This document shows, one piece after another, positions 20,662 to 30,159 of a stretch of 64,000 nucleotides of DNA. The stretch's first letter is position 1, and each line of letters begins with the position of its first letter. The translations under genes were made by a program, and so were the position numbers. Source of the DNA: Alphaproteobacteria bacterium (lineage in GTDB: Bacteria > Pseudomonadota > Alphaproteobacteria > Rhodobacterales > Rhodobacteraceae); the NCBI GenBank assembly GCA_030425395.1, contig JAUIAS010000001.1, positions 186,001 to 250,000 of the forward strand, read 5' to 3'. A model generated the notes under the pieces. That model made no database searches. It saw only the letters and a list, made by a program, of their open reading frames with translations, and had not been told where the DNA came from.

Positions 20662-22197
20662 ATGCGTGGACCGCACAACATATGGCGCTTGATCCGCACC
20701 GGAGCCACGCTTGAACGCACCGGTGCCATGCAAGTGGTCCTGGATGCCTTTGACGCACCCGCGCCCTTGCGATTTGTGGCGCGTATGCTGGGCCTGCCGT
20801 TCAAGTTTCTGGGTTACAAGGGCGACCCTTCCATGCCGCCCGCAACCCGTGCTTTGACGGCTCTGGGGCCTGCCTATATCAAGTTCGGTCAGGTCCTTTC
20901 GACTCGCCCCGACGTGGTCGGTGATGAACTTGCCGTACAGCTTCGGGTGCTTCAGGACAAGCTGCCTCCCTTCTCTATCGAGGCCGCCAAGGCAGAGTTT
21001 GAACGCGAACTTGGCATGCCCGTGGATCAGGTGTTTTCAGAATTCAGCGAACCCATCGCTGCGGCCTCAATTGCGCAGGTCCACCGCGCGCGCCTTGCTG
21101 ACACCGGACAGGACGTCGCCGTGAAAGTGCTGCGCCCCGGCATCGAGAAGGCCTTTCGCAAGGATGTGGATGCTTTCTACCTTGCCGCAAGGATCGTCGA
21201 TATTTTTGCGCCCAGTGCGCGCCGACTGCGTCCCATGGAAGTCATTGAGCATTTTGATGGCGTCGTGCGCGGTGAACTGGACCTGCGTCTTGAAAGCTCT
21301 GCCGCGTCGGAATTCGCCGCCAATACGAAAAACGACGATGGCTTTACCCTGCCACCAATCCTGTGGAACCTGTCGTCGCGCCGCGTAATGACACTGGGCT
21401 GGGCCGATGGCGTTCCGATGGGCGACAATGACGCGATCGACGGCGCGGGGCATGACCGCAAACTGCTAAGCGAACGGGTGCTGAAACTGTTCCTTCTGCA
21501 CGCGCTGCGGGACGGATATTTTCACGCAGACATGCATCAGGGCAATCTCAAGGTCGCCCCCAACGGCGATATCATCGCCTATGATTTCGGAATCATGGGG
21601 CACATCGACGAATACACCCGCCGGGTCTATGCCGAGATCCTCTTTGGCTTTATCCGCAAGGATTACACCCGCGTCGCCGAGGTCCATTTCGAAGCGGGCT
21701 ACGTGCCTTCTCACATGGACGTGGATGAATTTGCCCGGGCCCTGCGCGCAGTTGGCGAACCAATCTTTGGTATGGACGCCACACAGATTTCCATGGGTCG
21801 CTTGCTGAATTACCTGTTCGAAGTCACCGAACGCTTTGGCATGGAAACCCGCACCGAACTTATCCTGCTCCAGCGCACCATGGTCGTGGTCGAAGGCGTG
21901 GCACGGTCCCTCAATCCCAATATCAATATTTGGGAGGCGGCCCGCCCCGTTGTCGAGGATTACATTTCCAAGTCCATTGGCCCCAAGGCCGTGCTGAGCG
22001 ATCTGGCAAAAACCGCCCGCGTTCTGGCACGATTTGGACCGCGGCTGCCTGCAATGGTCGAAACCGCCCTGATCAATCAGGCAGGTGGCCCCAGCCACCA
22101 TCGCAGCGGTTGGAGCACAGCAAGTCTCCTTGCGGCTGCGATGATCGGCGGCTTGGGCGGCGCAACCGCCGTCGCAGTCATTTTTTCGATGCTTTAG
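20662..22197 (+). CDS. ubiB: Ubiquinone biosynthesis ATPase/kinase-like UbiB
   Basis: Atypical kinase-like protein of the ADCK family, needed for ubiquinone synthesis. 511 residues. The KxGQ motif is YIKFGQVLSTRPD (about 73-85), the AAAS-type loop appears as IAAASIAQVHRA, and the metal-binding DFG is in AYDFGIMGH. Two hydrophobic C-terminal stretches (the last is GGLGGATAVAVIF) anchor it in the inner membrane. Forms an operon with ubiE. Confidence 0.94.
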   Translation: MRGPHNIWRLIRTGATLERTGAMQVVLDAFDAPAPLRFVARMLGLPFKFLGYKGDPSMPPATRALTALGPAYIKFGQVLSTRPDVVGDELAVQLRVLQDKLPPFSIEAAKAEFERELGMPVDQVFSEFSEPIAAASIAQVHRARLADTGQDVAVKVLRPGIEKAFRKDVDAFYLAARIVDIFAPSARRLRPMEVIEHFDGVVRGELDLRLESSAASEFAANTKNDDGFTLPPILWNLSSRRVMTLGWADGVPMGDNDAIDGAGHDRKLLSERVLKLFLLHALRDGYFHADMHQGNLKVAPNGDIIAYDFGIMGHIDEYTRRVYAEILFGFIRKDYTRVAEVHFEAGYVPSHMDVDEFARALRAVGEPIFGMDATQISMGRLLNYLFEVTERFGMETRTELILLQRTMVVVEGVARSLNPNINIWEAARPVVEDYISKSIGPKAVLSDLAKTARVLARFGPRLPAMVETALINQAGGPSHHRSGWSTASLLAAAMIGGLGGATAVAVIFSML

Positions 22198-22212
22198 AAA
22201 AGCCTCCGCGCC

Positions 22213-22878
22213 TTATCCAACCGCGCGCGGTGTCGGCTCGGGTTCAAGGTAGCTCAGGCTTTCGAGATACGCCTCGACCTGTTCTCCCGAAAGATTGAGA
22301 ACCTTTTCATTGCTGAAATAGGCAAACCCTTCGTCATCATGAACGGTCTGGCTTCGGATGCCGGGAACATGCACAAACGTATGCCCCTCGATGTTCAGGA
22401 TCACATCGTCTTCGAAATGCAGCGAATACATCTCTTTTGGTTCCGGGCGCACGAAATCGACGCCCCAGTTGCCCACCAGATCGGCCACCCGGATCGTGAT
22501 ATACGGCGTGCCCACGTATTCGGTCAGGTCGTAATCGGCAAACAGCACGCGCATTTCCTGTTGCAGGATCAGGGGCGTGGTATTCCCGATTGTGAACCGC
22601 GGAATATGAACCGGCAGCACATACCGCGAACAATCCGTTGTCTTGGGCCAGACCATCCGCTTTTCCACGCGCACAGGGCTGGCAAAGCTTTCCTGAAAAA
22701 TGGACACCAAGGTGCCTGAATCGATGGACTCGATCGGGCGCGGGCCGCGGCTCGTCTCGATCATCGTGCCTGCGGGAAACCCGTGGTTCGTGCACATCGC
22801 ACAGCCCACTGCCGAAAACTTGTACTCACAACGTTCGGAGAAAAGTGAAAACTGCATGCGAAGGTCCAGACTTATCAT
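22213..22878 (-). CDS. Hint-domain protein, lacks usual Cys1
   Basis: 221 residues. From about residue 31 the sequence HGFPAGTMIETSRGPRPIES matches the N-terminal block of Hint_2 domains common in Rhodobacteraceae, and GHTFVHVPG further on looks like the C-terminal Hint region. Where self-processing Hint domains have Cys (CFxxGT) this one has Gly. There is no large extein or passenger domain, and no signal peptide. Function unknown. A diverged paralogue lies immediately upstream on the same strand. Confidence 0.7.
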   Translation of the reverse strand: MISLDLRMQFSLFSERCEYKFSAVGCAMCTNHGFPAGTMIETSRGPRPIESIDSGTLVSIFQESFASPVRVEKRMVWPKTTDCSRYVLPVHIPRFTIGNTTPLILQQEMRVLFADYDLTEYVGTPYITIRVADLVGNWGVDFVRPEPKEMYSLHFEDDVILNIEGHTFVHVPGIRSQTVHDDEGFAYFSNEKVLNLSGEQVEAYLESLSYLEPEPTPRAVG

Positions 22879-23008
22879 TCCTGTCGGTTTTTAAACGACA
22901 TAATCCTGAAGGCTATTAGGGAAAGTAAACTGACGAGTATGCACCTCTATCCAAAGTTGTTTACCGTTTGCCTGCCCATATCCAAAGGGTCTTTGAAAAC
23001 GCGCCGCG

Positions 23009-23614
23009 CTAAACCGCCAGGCTCATCGCACCATTGTCTTGCGGCTGGGCGTCTATGCACTCCAGATAAGCACAGAGCAGATCACCCGACAGGTTCAGAA
23101 TTCGTTCCCCGCACACTTCGACAAAGCCCTCTTCATCGGCCTCAAGCTGGGTATCGCGCCCATCCAGCCGAACATAGGCATGGCCCTCGATATTGAGAAA
23201 AGTATCCCCCTCGAAATGCAGGGCAAAGGACGGCGGCTGTGGTGCGGGCCCCACTTTGACCCCCCAATGCCCAACCAGATCACGTGCAAGGATGGTGAAA
23301 TAGGGCGTATCCACGAATTCGGTCAACTCGTATTCCGCCAGCAGTATTTGCATGTCCTTGGGAAGGCAGATCGGGGTGGCGTTCCCAATAGTGAACCGGG
23401 GGAACCAGACCCCAACAGAATCGTCTGAATGTGGTCCGCTCTGCCGCGTGCTAACCGCGACCGGTTTTGCATAGCTTTCCTGAAAAACGGCCACGTGGGT
23501 TTCGGTTGTCACGGTCTCAATGGGTTTCGGACCATCATCCGTCTGGATCAGAGTGCCCGCAGGAAACCATCGCTGTGGCGACCCGGTCGCGTCGGGCGTG
23601 GCGGTTTTTAACAT
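23009..23614 (-). CDS. Hint-domain protein, paralogue, lacks usual Cys1
   Basis: 201 residues, similar along its length to the neighbouring Hint protein: RWFPAGTLIQTDDGPKPIE near the N-terminus, then FPRFTIGNATPICL and GHAYVRLDGRDTQ. The position of the Hint nucleophile is Trp. The blocks AVFQESYAKPV and VSIFQESFASPV show the two genes arose by duplication. No secretion signal or other domain is seen. Role unknown. Confidence 0.7.
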   Translation of the reverse strand: MLKTATPDATGSPQRWFPAGTLIQTDDGPKPIETVTTETHVAVFQESYAKPVAVSTRQSGPHSDDSVGVWFPRFTIGNATPICLPKDMQILLAEYELTEFVDTPYFTILARDLVGHWGVKVGPAPQPPSFALHFEGDTFLNIEGHAYVRLDGRDTQLEADEEGFVEVCGERILNLSGDLLCAYLECIDAQPQDNGAMSLAV

Positions 23615-23761
23615 TTTGCAGGCCTTACCTGAATTTCTTGATTCTGACCCTTGAACGGTAATCCAACCGACTTATTTACCGCCAGCTAACTGATGAGCAG
23701 AAATCGCACCAAAAGATACATCGCAAACTGCAGGATATCCTGAACCAGGACCCGCAAACGC

Positions 23762-23787
23762 AAAACGGCGGCCAGAGAAGGCCGCCG
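23762..23787 (-). terminator. Thiolase gene terminator
   Basis: CGGCGGCC (23766-23773) pairs with GGCCGCCG (23780-23787). On the minus strand the stem is followed by TTTTG. It lies 26 bases after the thiolase stop. Confidence 0.8.
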
Positions 23788-23812
23788 CTGTCTGCAAGGC
23801 TTTGAAGCCAGA

Positions 23813-24988
23813 TCAGATCATTTCAATCGCCAGCGCAATACCCTGACCGCCACCGATACACATGGTGATCAGACCACGCTTTCCGCCAATACGCTCAAGC
23901 TCATAAAGGGTCTTGATCGTGATAATCGCTCCAGTCGCCCCAACCGGATGGCCCAGCGCGATCGCACCACCGTTCGGGTTTACCTTGGCGGGGTCCAAAC
24001 CCAATTCCTTGTTCACCGCCAACGCTTGGGCGGCAAAGGCTTCGTTGGATTCAATCACGTCAAAGTCAGCTGCGGACAGGCCAGTGCGCTCAAAAAGGTT
24101 ACGCACGGCAGGGATCGGACCAATACCCATGACCTCGGGGCGCACGCCCGCGAGGGCATAGCCTAGGATACGCGCCTTGGGCTTGAGCCCGGCCTTCTCT
24201 GCTGCGTCCGCTGTGGCCATGACCACCGCCGCCGCGCCGTCGTTGATGCCTGATGCGTTGCCCGCGGTCACGCTGCCGTCTTTCTTGAAGACCGGCCGCA
24301 GACCGGCCAGCGCCTCTGCCGTGGTGGCCTTGGGATGTTCGTCGCGGGTAAACGGGACCATGTCACGCTTGACCTTGACCTGCACCGCCGTGATCTGGCT
24401 GTCGAAATAGCCTGCGTCCAAAGCGGCAGCGGCGCGCTGTTGGCTGGTCAGGGCGAACCCATCCTGATCCTCGCGGGTGATCTGGTGTTCGCTGGCCACG
24501 TTTTCTGCCGTCACACCCATATGGCCGGTGCCGAACGGGCAATTCAGCGCGCCCAGCATCATATCAAGCGTTTTGACATCGCCCATTTTCTGGCCCCACC
24601 GCTGCGCCGGCACGATAAACGGCGACCGGCTCATGCTTTCGGCGCCTCCCGCAAGGGCAAACTCCGCATCCCCGAGCATCAGCGACTGAACAGCCGAAAC
24701 GATGGCCTGCGCACCGGACCCGCACAGGCGGTTGACGTTCATCGCCGGGGTGCCGTTGGGAATACCCGCCTGCATCGCCGCAACCCGCGACAGATACATA
24801 TCCCGCGGTTCGGTATTGATCACATGACCAAACACCACATTGCCGATCTGGTCCGGCTCGACCCCGGACCGTTCCATCGCCGCCTCTGCCGCGACAGTGG
24901 CAAGGTCGATAGGTGCGGTAGACGAAAGCGCCCCGCCAAATGTCCCGATGGCCGTGCGTGCGCCGTCAAGCAATACGATATCTGTCAT
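23813..24988 (-). CDS. Acetyl-CoA C-acyltransferase (beta-ketothiolase)
   Basis: Thiolase that condenses or cleaves acyl-CoA thioesters; it may serve fatty acid breakdown or acetoacetyl-CoA formation for polyhydroxybutyrate. 391 residues. The acyl-accepting Cys89 lies in NRLCGSGAQAI, the catalytic His in GHPVGATGA, and the second Cys in CIGGGQGIA. Divergent from the XRE regulator; a terminator follows. Chain-length preference cannot be read. Confidence 0.93.
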   Translation of the reverse strand: MTDIVLLDGARTAIGTFGGALSSTAPIDLATVAAEAAMERSGVEPDQIGNVVFGHVINTEPRDMYLSRVAAMQAGIPNGTPAMNVNRLCGSGAQAIVSAVQSLMLGDAEFALAGGAESMSRSPFIVPAQRWGQKMGDVKTLDMMLGALNCPFGTGHMGVTAENVASEHQITREDQDGFALTSQQRAAAALDAGYFDSQITAVQVKVKRDMVPFTRDEHPKATTAEALAGLRPVFKKDGSVTAGNASGINDGAAAVVMATADAAEKAGLKPKARILGYALAGVRPEVMGIGPIPAVRNLFERTGLSAADFDVIESNEAFAAQALAVNKELGLDPAKVNPNGGAIALGHPVGATGAIITIKTLYELERIGGKRGLITMCIGGGQGIALAIEMI

Positions 24989-25105
24989 GGTCTGGAGTCC
25001 TTTTTATGATCTGCGCGCACTATGCCGCCCGGTCGCCTGATTGTCAGCCCAAAAGCCACGTCTGCGACCTTGACACCCGCCAAGAAACCGGAAGGAATAT
25101 CCGCC

Positions 25106-25672
25106 ATGACGGACGATAGCGATCGGATATTGGGGCAATTGCCCAAGCGCCTACGCGAGGCGCGGCGCGCGCTGGGGCTTTCGCTCGATGCGGTGGCGAA
25201 ACTGTCAGGCGTGTCGCGGTCGATGGTTAGCCAGATCGAGCGTGGAGAAAGCTCACCCACCATTGCGACGCTTTGGAATTTGACTCGCGCGCTTCAGGTG
25301 GATTTCGCGGGGCTTCTTGAGGAAACCGGCCCCGGATCGCAGATCGAAGTGCTGCGCAAGGAGCAATATCCCAGCATCGACCGCCGTGGAGCCGGCTGCC
25401 GTATTTTGATCCTGTCGCCCCCCGAGGACGCCGGATCCCACGAGCTGTATTTGCTTGAATTCGAATCTGGCGGAAGGCTAGACAGCGAACCGCACCGGCG
25501 CGGGGCCCATGAACAGATCACCGTGATCCAAGGGCAGCTCGACATCCGCTCTGGAAACGACACCACCGCCCTGCACCAATGGGACACCGCGCGCTACGCC
25601 GCTGATGTTCCACACCAGATTTTTGCCCCGAACGCGGCATCCAAAGCCTATCTGGTTGTGCGCAACGCCTGA
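25106..25672 (+). CDS. XRE-family regulator with C-terminal cupin
   Basis: 188 residues. A helix-turn-helix spans about 10-65 (LSLDAVAKLSGVSRSMVSQI, then ERGESSPTIATLW), followed by a cupin sensor domain from ~110 (HRRGAHEQITVIQGQLDI). This architecture is typical of local regulators of amino-acid or amine catabolism. The ATG at 25106 has GGAAGGAA upstream. It lies directly before the kbl-tdh genes, and three palindromes in the gap are likely its operators. It is therefore probably the threonine/2-amino-3-ketobutyrate-responsive regulator of that operon (inference). Confidence 0.88.
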   Translation: MTDDSDRILGQLPKRLREARRALGLSLDAVAKLSGVSRSMVSQIERGESSPTIATLWNLTRALQVDFAGLLEETGPGSQIEVLRKEQYPSIDRRGAGCRILILSPPEDAGSHELYLLEFESGGRLDSEPHRRGAHEQITVIQGQLDIRSGNDTTALHQWDTARYAADVPHQIFAPNAASKAYLVVRNA

Positions 25673-25707
25673 TCCCCCTTACGGCTAACCGGCGAATTCC
25701 AGCTTGG

Positions 25708-25755
25708 CGGAATAATTCCGTCTTGACGGATTATCCGCAATTATGGATGATATCC
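25708..25755. promoter_or_regulatory. Triple operator and promoter ahead of kbl
   Basis: Three palindromes of one family, CGGAATAATTCCG (25708-25720), CGGATTATCCG (25727-25737) and GGATGATATCC (25745-25755), have centres at 25714, 25732 and 25750, exactly 18 bases apart. A -35-like TTGACG (25723-25728) and a -10-like GATGAT (25746-25751) overlap the second and third. Binding would therefore be expected to repress kbl. Confidence 0.65.
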
Positions 25756-25783
25756 AACATAGCAGAAATGTGGAGTCTCCCCA

Positions 25784-26980
25784 ATGACGACGCCCTTCCT
25801 CGACCGGATTACCGCCACGCTGGATCAGATCGCGGCTGATGACCTGATGAAACGCGAACGCGAGATCACCTCACCGCAGGGCGGGGTCGTGCATGTCGGG
25901 GACCGCGAGGTCATAAACCTGTGCGCCAACAATTATCTTGGGCTTGCCAACCACCCTGATCTGGTTGCCGCAGCCCACGACGCGCTGGACAGCCACGGGC
26001 TGGGAATGGCCTCCGTGCGGTTCATTTGCGGCACGCAAACTCTGCACCGTCAATTGGAAACCGAACTTGCGGTGTTTCTGGGCATGGACGATGCCATCCT
26101 GTTTGCTGCCTGCTTCGATGCAAACGGCGGGCTGTTCGAACCGTTGATGGGGCCGGAGGACGCCATTGTATCCGATGCGTTGAACCACGCATCCATCATC
26201 GACGGCATCCGCCTGAGCAAAGCGAAACGCTATCGCTATGCCAATTCGGACATGGACGATCTGGAACGACAGTTGCAACAAGCCCGCGCAGACGGGGCGC
26301 GCAATATCATGATCGCAACCGATGGCGTGTTCAGCATGGATGGCTACCTCGCCCGTCTGCCCGAAATCCGCGCGCTGGCCGGCCGTTATGACGCGCAGGT
26401 GATGGTGGACGATTGCCACGCAACCGGTTTCATGGGGCCAAGCGGCCAAGGCACCCCCGCGCATCTGGGCACGCGGGCCGACATCCTGACAGGCACTTTT
26501 GGCAAGGCGCTGGGCGGATCCATCGGCGGATATATCGCGGGACCGCAACCGGTGGTCGACCTGCTGCGCCAACGTGCGCGCCCCTACCTGTTCTCGAATT
26601 CGCTACCGCCTGCAATCGTTGGCGCGGCACGTGCGGCGCTGCGGCTCGTGCGTGACGACGGCGATGCCCTTCGCGCGCAACTGTTTGAAAATGCCGCCTA
26701 TTGGCGCGCGGGACTGGCCGCGCTTGGGTTTGATCTACTGCCCGGTGAACACCCCATCATTCCCGTGATGCTGGGCGATGCGGGCCGTGCGCAGGCGATG
26801 GCAAATCGTCTGTTTGAAGAGGGCGTGCATGTGTCAGGCTTCTTTTATCCGGTGGTCCCGCATGGCACCGCACGCATCCGCACCCAGATGAATGCTGCCC
26901 TGACCCGGCAACAGCTCGACCGTGCGCTCGCGGCCTTTGCTCATGCTGGTCGCGCCGAAGGAGTCATCCCTGATGCGTAG
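25784..26980 (+). CDS. kbl: Glycine C-acetyltransferase (2-amino-3-ketobutyrate-CoA ligase)
   Basis: PLP enzyme that splits 2-amino-3-oxobutanoate, made from threonine by Tdh, into glycine and acetyl-CoA. 398 residues, alpha-oxoamine synthase fold. The sequence includes [15 protein letters not shown], the His of [11 protein letters not shown], and the PLP lysine in [14 protein letters not shown]. The downstream tdh start overlaps its last codons. Preceded by the operator triplet. Confidence 0.96.
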   Translation: MTTPFLDRITATLDQIAADDLMKREREITSPQGGVVHVGDREVINLCANNYLGLANHPDLVAAAHDALDSHGLGMASVRFICGTQTLHRQLETELAVFLGMDDAILFAACFDANGGLFEPLMGPEDAIVSDALNHASIIDGIRLSKAKRYRYANSDMDDLERQLQQARADGARNIMIATDGVFSMDGYLARLPEIRALAGRYDAQVMVDDCHATGFMGPSGQGTPAHLGTRADILTGTFGKALGGSIGGYIAGPQPVVDLLRQRARPYLFSNSLPPAIVGAARAALRLVRDDGDALRAQLFENAAYWRAGLAALGFDLLPGEHPIIPVMLGDAGRAQAMANRLFEEGVHVSGFFYPVVPHGTARIRTQMNAALTRQQLDRALAAFAHAGRAEGVIPDA

Positions 26981-28010
26981 CGAAATGGTATGCCTTGAAA
27001 AGAGCCATCCCCGCGAAGGACTGTGGCGACGCACCGCGCCGGTGCCGGAAATCGGCCCTGACGATGTTCTGATCCGTGTCAACAAGACCGGAATATGCGG
27101 CACCGATATCCATATCTGGAATTGGGACGACTGGGCGCAGCGCACGGTGCCGGTGCCATTGATCACAGGGCACGAATTCGCGGGAGAAATTGTCGAACTG
27201 GGCCGCAACGTCACAGACTTGAGCCTTGGCCAACGCTGTTCCGGCGAAGGCCACCTGATCGGACACCACAGTCGCCAAAGCCGTGCGGGCAAATTTCATC
27301 TTGATCCCGAAACGCGGGGCATCGGCGTGAATGAACAAGGCGCGTTTGCCGAATACCTGCGCTTGCCCGCGTTCAACGTGGTGCCGCTACCCGATGAGAT
27401 CGACGACGATACCGGCGCGATCCTCGATCCGCTGGGCAATGCCGTTCACACCGCGCTGTCCTTTGATCTGGTGGGCGAAGACGTTCTGATCACCGGGGCC
27501 GGGCCAATCGGGATCATGGCCGCCGCCGTTGCGCGCCATGTCGGGGCGCGCAACGTGGTGATCACCGACGTAAACCCCGATCGCCTAGATTTGGCCGCAC
27601 GGGTGGCAGATGTGGTGCCGGTCAACGTGGCAAAGGAAGATCTTGCGTCGGTCAAGGATCGGCTGCGATTGCAACAGGGGTTCGACGTGGGCCTTGAGAT
27701 GAGCGGCAACCAGATCGCGTTGGATCAGATGGTTGATGCACTGGTGATGGGCGGGCGGATCGCGATGTTGGGTATCCCACCCGGAAAATCCCCTGTCGAC
27801 TGGAGCCGTATCGTATTCAAGGCAATCACCATCAAGGGCGTCTATGGGCGCGAGATTTTCGAAACCTGGTACAAGATGATTGCGATGCTTCAGAATGGGT
27901 TGGATATTCGCGGCGTCATCACGCATCGGTTCGCGCGCGACGATTTCGAAAAGGGATTTGCCGCAATGAAATCGGGCAAGAGCGGCAAGGTCGTTCTGGA
28001 CTGGGCTTGA
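26973..28010 (+). CDS. tdh: L-threonine 3-dehydrogenase, no structural-zinc cysteines
   Basis: Zinc-dependent medium-chain dehydrogenase oxidising threonine to 2-amino-3-oxobutanoate with NAD. 345 residues. The catalytic zinc ligands are in [10 protein letters not shown] and GHEFAGEI; the NAD fold has [12 protein letters not shown]. In E. coli Tdh the segment after GEGH holds four structural-zinc cysteines. Here the aligned positions read Gly, Ser, Ser and Asp ([17 protein letters not shown]). The start at 26973 has GAAGGAG upstream and overlaps the kbl stop; 26985 is an alternative. Confidence 0.93.
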   Translation: MRSEMVCLEKSHPREGLWRRTAPVPEIGPDDVLIRVNKTGICGTDIHIWNWDDWAQRTVPVPLITGHEFAGEIVELGRNVTDLSLGQRCSGEGHLIGHHSRQSRAGKFHLDPETRGIGVNEQGAFAEYLRLPAFNVVPLPDEIDDDTGAILDPLGNAVHTALSFDLVGEDVLITGAGPIGIMAAAVARHVGARNVVITDVNPDRLDLAARVADVVPVNVAKEDLASVKDRLRLQQGFDVGLEMSGNQIALDQMVDALVMGGRIAMLGIPPGKSPVDWSRIVFKAITIKGVYGREIFETWYKMIAMLQNGLDIRGVITHRFARDDFEKGFAAMKSGKSGKVVLDWA

Positions 28011-28022
28011 AGAGGGGTAATC

Positions 28023-28979
28023 ATGGCCAAACAGTCGATCCTTGAGGTGATTGGCGCCACCCCCGCGGTCTGGCTGGACAGGCTTGTAGCCCAACATGGG
28101 CTGCGCGGTCGTCTTCTGGCCAAGCTCGACTACCTCAATCCCGGATTTTCCAAGAAGGACCGCGCGGCGCTGGGCATCATCCGCGCAGCCGCAACCAGCG
28201 GCGCGTTGCAACCGGGGCAGACCGTTGTCGAGCTGACCTCGGGCAACATGGGCACCGGACTGGCCATTGTTTGCGGGCAATTGGGCCATCCCTTTGTAGC
28301 GGTCATGTCGCGGGGCAATTCAATGGAACGCGCAAGAATGATGGCTGGCCTTGGTGCCGAAGTCGTGCTGGTCGATCAATGCGAGGAATCGGTGCCGGGA
28401 CAGGTATCAGGGGCGGATTTGGCCGAGGTGGACCGCATGGCCCGCCGGATCACTGCAGAGCGCGGCGCGTTCCGCGCCGATCAGTTCAACCACCCCGGCA
28501 ACGCAGGCGCGCATCGCGACACAACCGGTCCGGAACTTTGGGCGGACAGCGGCGGCACGCTGGATGCCTTTGTGGATTTTGCCGGATCGGGAGGAACATT
28601 CGCGGGCACGATGATGGGCTTGCGCGGGCTGAACCCAGATTTGCGCGGCTATGTCGTCGAACCCCAAGGGGCCGCCGCATTGGCCGGTCAAGTGGTCGAG
28701 AAGCCCGATCACCCCATTCAGGGCGGCGGCTATGCGATGGCCGATCTCTCACTGATGAAAGGAGTGCCGGTCAGCGGATATCTGACCGTGAGCGGTTCCG
28801 CCGCAAGGGACGCGACCCGCGCGCTGGCAGTGACCGAAGGCATTTTTGCAGGATTCTCCGCAGGGGCGAACGTGGCGGCCGCGCTTGAACTTCTGGCGGG
28901 TGCCGAAGCGGGCCGGACCATCGGCGTGATAATCTGCGACAGCGGGCTCAAATATCTGTCGACAGACTTGTGGGATTAG
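28023..28979 (+). CDS. PLP-dependent cysteine-synthase-family protein
   Basis: 318-residue fold-type-II PLP enzyme. The PLP lysine lies in PGFSKKDRAALG, and the phosphate/substrate loop is ELTSGNMGTGLAI, as in cysteine synthase and cystathionine beta-synthase relatives (consensus TSGNTG). The terminal part FSAGANVAAAL fits too. It follows tdh by 12 bases and so is in the threonine operon. A role as a serine/threonine lyase or similar is possible but is inference; true cysteine synthase is not implied by the context. Confidence 0.8.
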   Translation: MAKQSILEVIGATPAVWLDRLVAQHGLRGRLLAKLDYLNPGFSKKDRAALGIIRAAATSGALQPGQTVVELTSGNMGTGLAIVCGQLGHPFVAVMSRGNSMERARMMAGLGAEVVLVDQCEESVPGQVSGADLAEVDRMARRITAERGAFRADQFNHPGNAGAHRDTTGPELWADSGGTLDAFVDFAGSGGTFAGTMMGLRGLNPDLRGYVVEPQGAAALAGQVVEKPDHPIQGGGYAMADLSLMKGVPVSGYLTVSGSAARDATRALAVTEGIFAGFSAGANVAAALELLAGAEAGRTIGVIICDSGLKYLSTDLWD

Positions 28980-29707
28980 GGCTTTAGCGCCTTGCGCCGC
29001 CCATCCGCGCCCAGCGTCCAGCAATCCGTTCCTTCGAACACCGCAACGGTCAGGGGATAACCGTATCCGGCACCGGAATCGAGATTGATACGGTTGCCGT
29101 AGTGGGCGGCTTTGTGCACCGGCGTATGGCCATGAACGATCAATGCGCCATGGTCCGCGCTGCTTGAGTGGAATTCATCCCTGATCCAAAGAAGATCTTC
29201 TTCGTCCTGCGCATCCAGTGCAACGCCGGGGCGAATACCCGCATGGGCGAAAAACAACGACCCACTGCGATGGTGCAGCACCAGATCGTTCAGAAAATCG
29301 ACATGTTCCTGCGGCACGCATTCGCGGGCCTCTGCTGCAAGTTCGAACATCCGTCGCCCGTCGGTATCGGTCAGGCCGTAAGAAGCCAGCGTCTCACGGC
29401 CGCCGATACGGTCATGCAACCAGTGAAACCCGAGAAGAAGGTGCGGGTCGTGAACCGGGGGATCGTGTAGGAACCACTCCATCATGCGGTCGTGGTTGCC
29501 CTTGAGGAAAATCCAATTGGCGTTCACACGCGCACCGGTCACCAGTTGGGCAATCACGTCTTTGCTGTCGGGGCCACGGTCGATGTAATCCCCAAGAAAC
29601 ACAATGGGCGCATCAGCACCGCCATCGGCGCGAATGCAGTCAAGCGCGTGGCGCAATTGCTCTGCTTGACCGTGAATATCGCCCACTGCATAAATGGGGT
29701 GCGTCAT
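28976..29707 (-). CDS. Serine/threonine-type metallophosphatase
   Basis: 243-residue calcineurin-like phosphoesterase. Metal-site motifs run in order: VGDIHGQ (about 7-13), FLGDYIDRGPDS (about 37-48), LKGNHDRM (about 68-75), and distal His in FAHAGIRPG and IVHGHTPVH. The set GDxHG, GDxxDRG and GNHE/D defines the PPP family, which includes protein phosphatases and diadenosine tetraphosphatases. The actual substrate is not determined. Its end overlaps the end of the PLP-enzyme gene (convergent). Confidence 0.88.
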   Translation of the reverse strand: MTHPIYAVGDIHGQAEQLRHALDCIRADGGADAPIVFLGDYIDRGPDSKDVIAQLVTGARVNANWIFLKGNHDRMMEWFLHDPPVHDPHLLLGFHWLHDRIGGRETLASYGLTDTDGRRMFELAAEARECVPQEHVDFLNDLVLHHRSGSLFFAHAGIRPGVALDAQDEEDLLWIRDEFHSSSADHGALIVHGHTPVHKAAHYGNRINLDSGAGYGYPLTVAVFEGTDCWTLGADGRRKALKP

Positions 29708-29890
29708 GGATTCGTCCTTGTTCCGTAAGGCCTACTATGACGCGAACTCGTGCCGTGCAATCACATTATCAAGCAGCCCAACGGCCAAACCGGGGCAGAT
29801 GTCCTGACCAAACCAAAGGTCCGCGGATCGGTTGGCTGAAACAGCGCCCTTGTCGCCGCACGGGTATGCCGGGACCGTATCCTCAAGGAT

Positions 29891-30153
29891 GGGACTGTTG
29901 CGTTATTTGGGCAATGTCTGTTTGTTGATTGTCTGTTAGTCCGGGTCACGCGGCTTCGAACAGTTGGCTGATGAACTGGATCTCGCCCTGAACGCCTGAT
30001 TGTTTGTGATGGATGTGGCCGCGTTTAATGGTTCGGATTGTCTCGAGCCCGCTCAGGGTTGCTTTGGCTGATCGCAAGGATCGAAAGCTTTGCCGATACC
30101 CAAGCAAGCGTTTCATGTCCGCGTGATCGCTTTCGATGCGGTTGTTGCACCAC
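29891..30153 (-). mobile_element. IS6-family (IS26-like) remnant
   Basis: GGGACTGTTGCG at 29891 resembles the terminal inverted repeat of IS26-type elements (GGCACTGTTGCAAA) reading inward. On the minus strand 29946-30153 encodes only the C-terminus of the transposase (NNRIESDHADMKRLLGYRQS, then FRSLRSAKATL). The rest of the gene and the right-hand terminal repeat are missing, because the sequence joins a merA fragment at about 30155. The element cannot move by itself. Confidence 0.8.
29946..30153 (-). pseudogene. IS6-family transposase, C-terminal fragment
   Basis: About 69 residues of the DDE transposase remain, from the conserved NNRIESDHADMKRLLG block, which contains the catalytic Glu, to the normal C-terminus. 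The two catalytic Asp residues and the N-terminal helix-turn-helix are gone. No start codon or promoter belongs to it. Confidence 0.85.
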
Positions 30154-30159
30154 CTCTGG

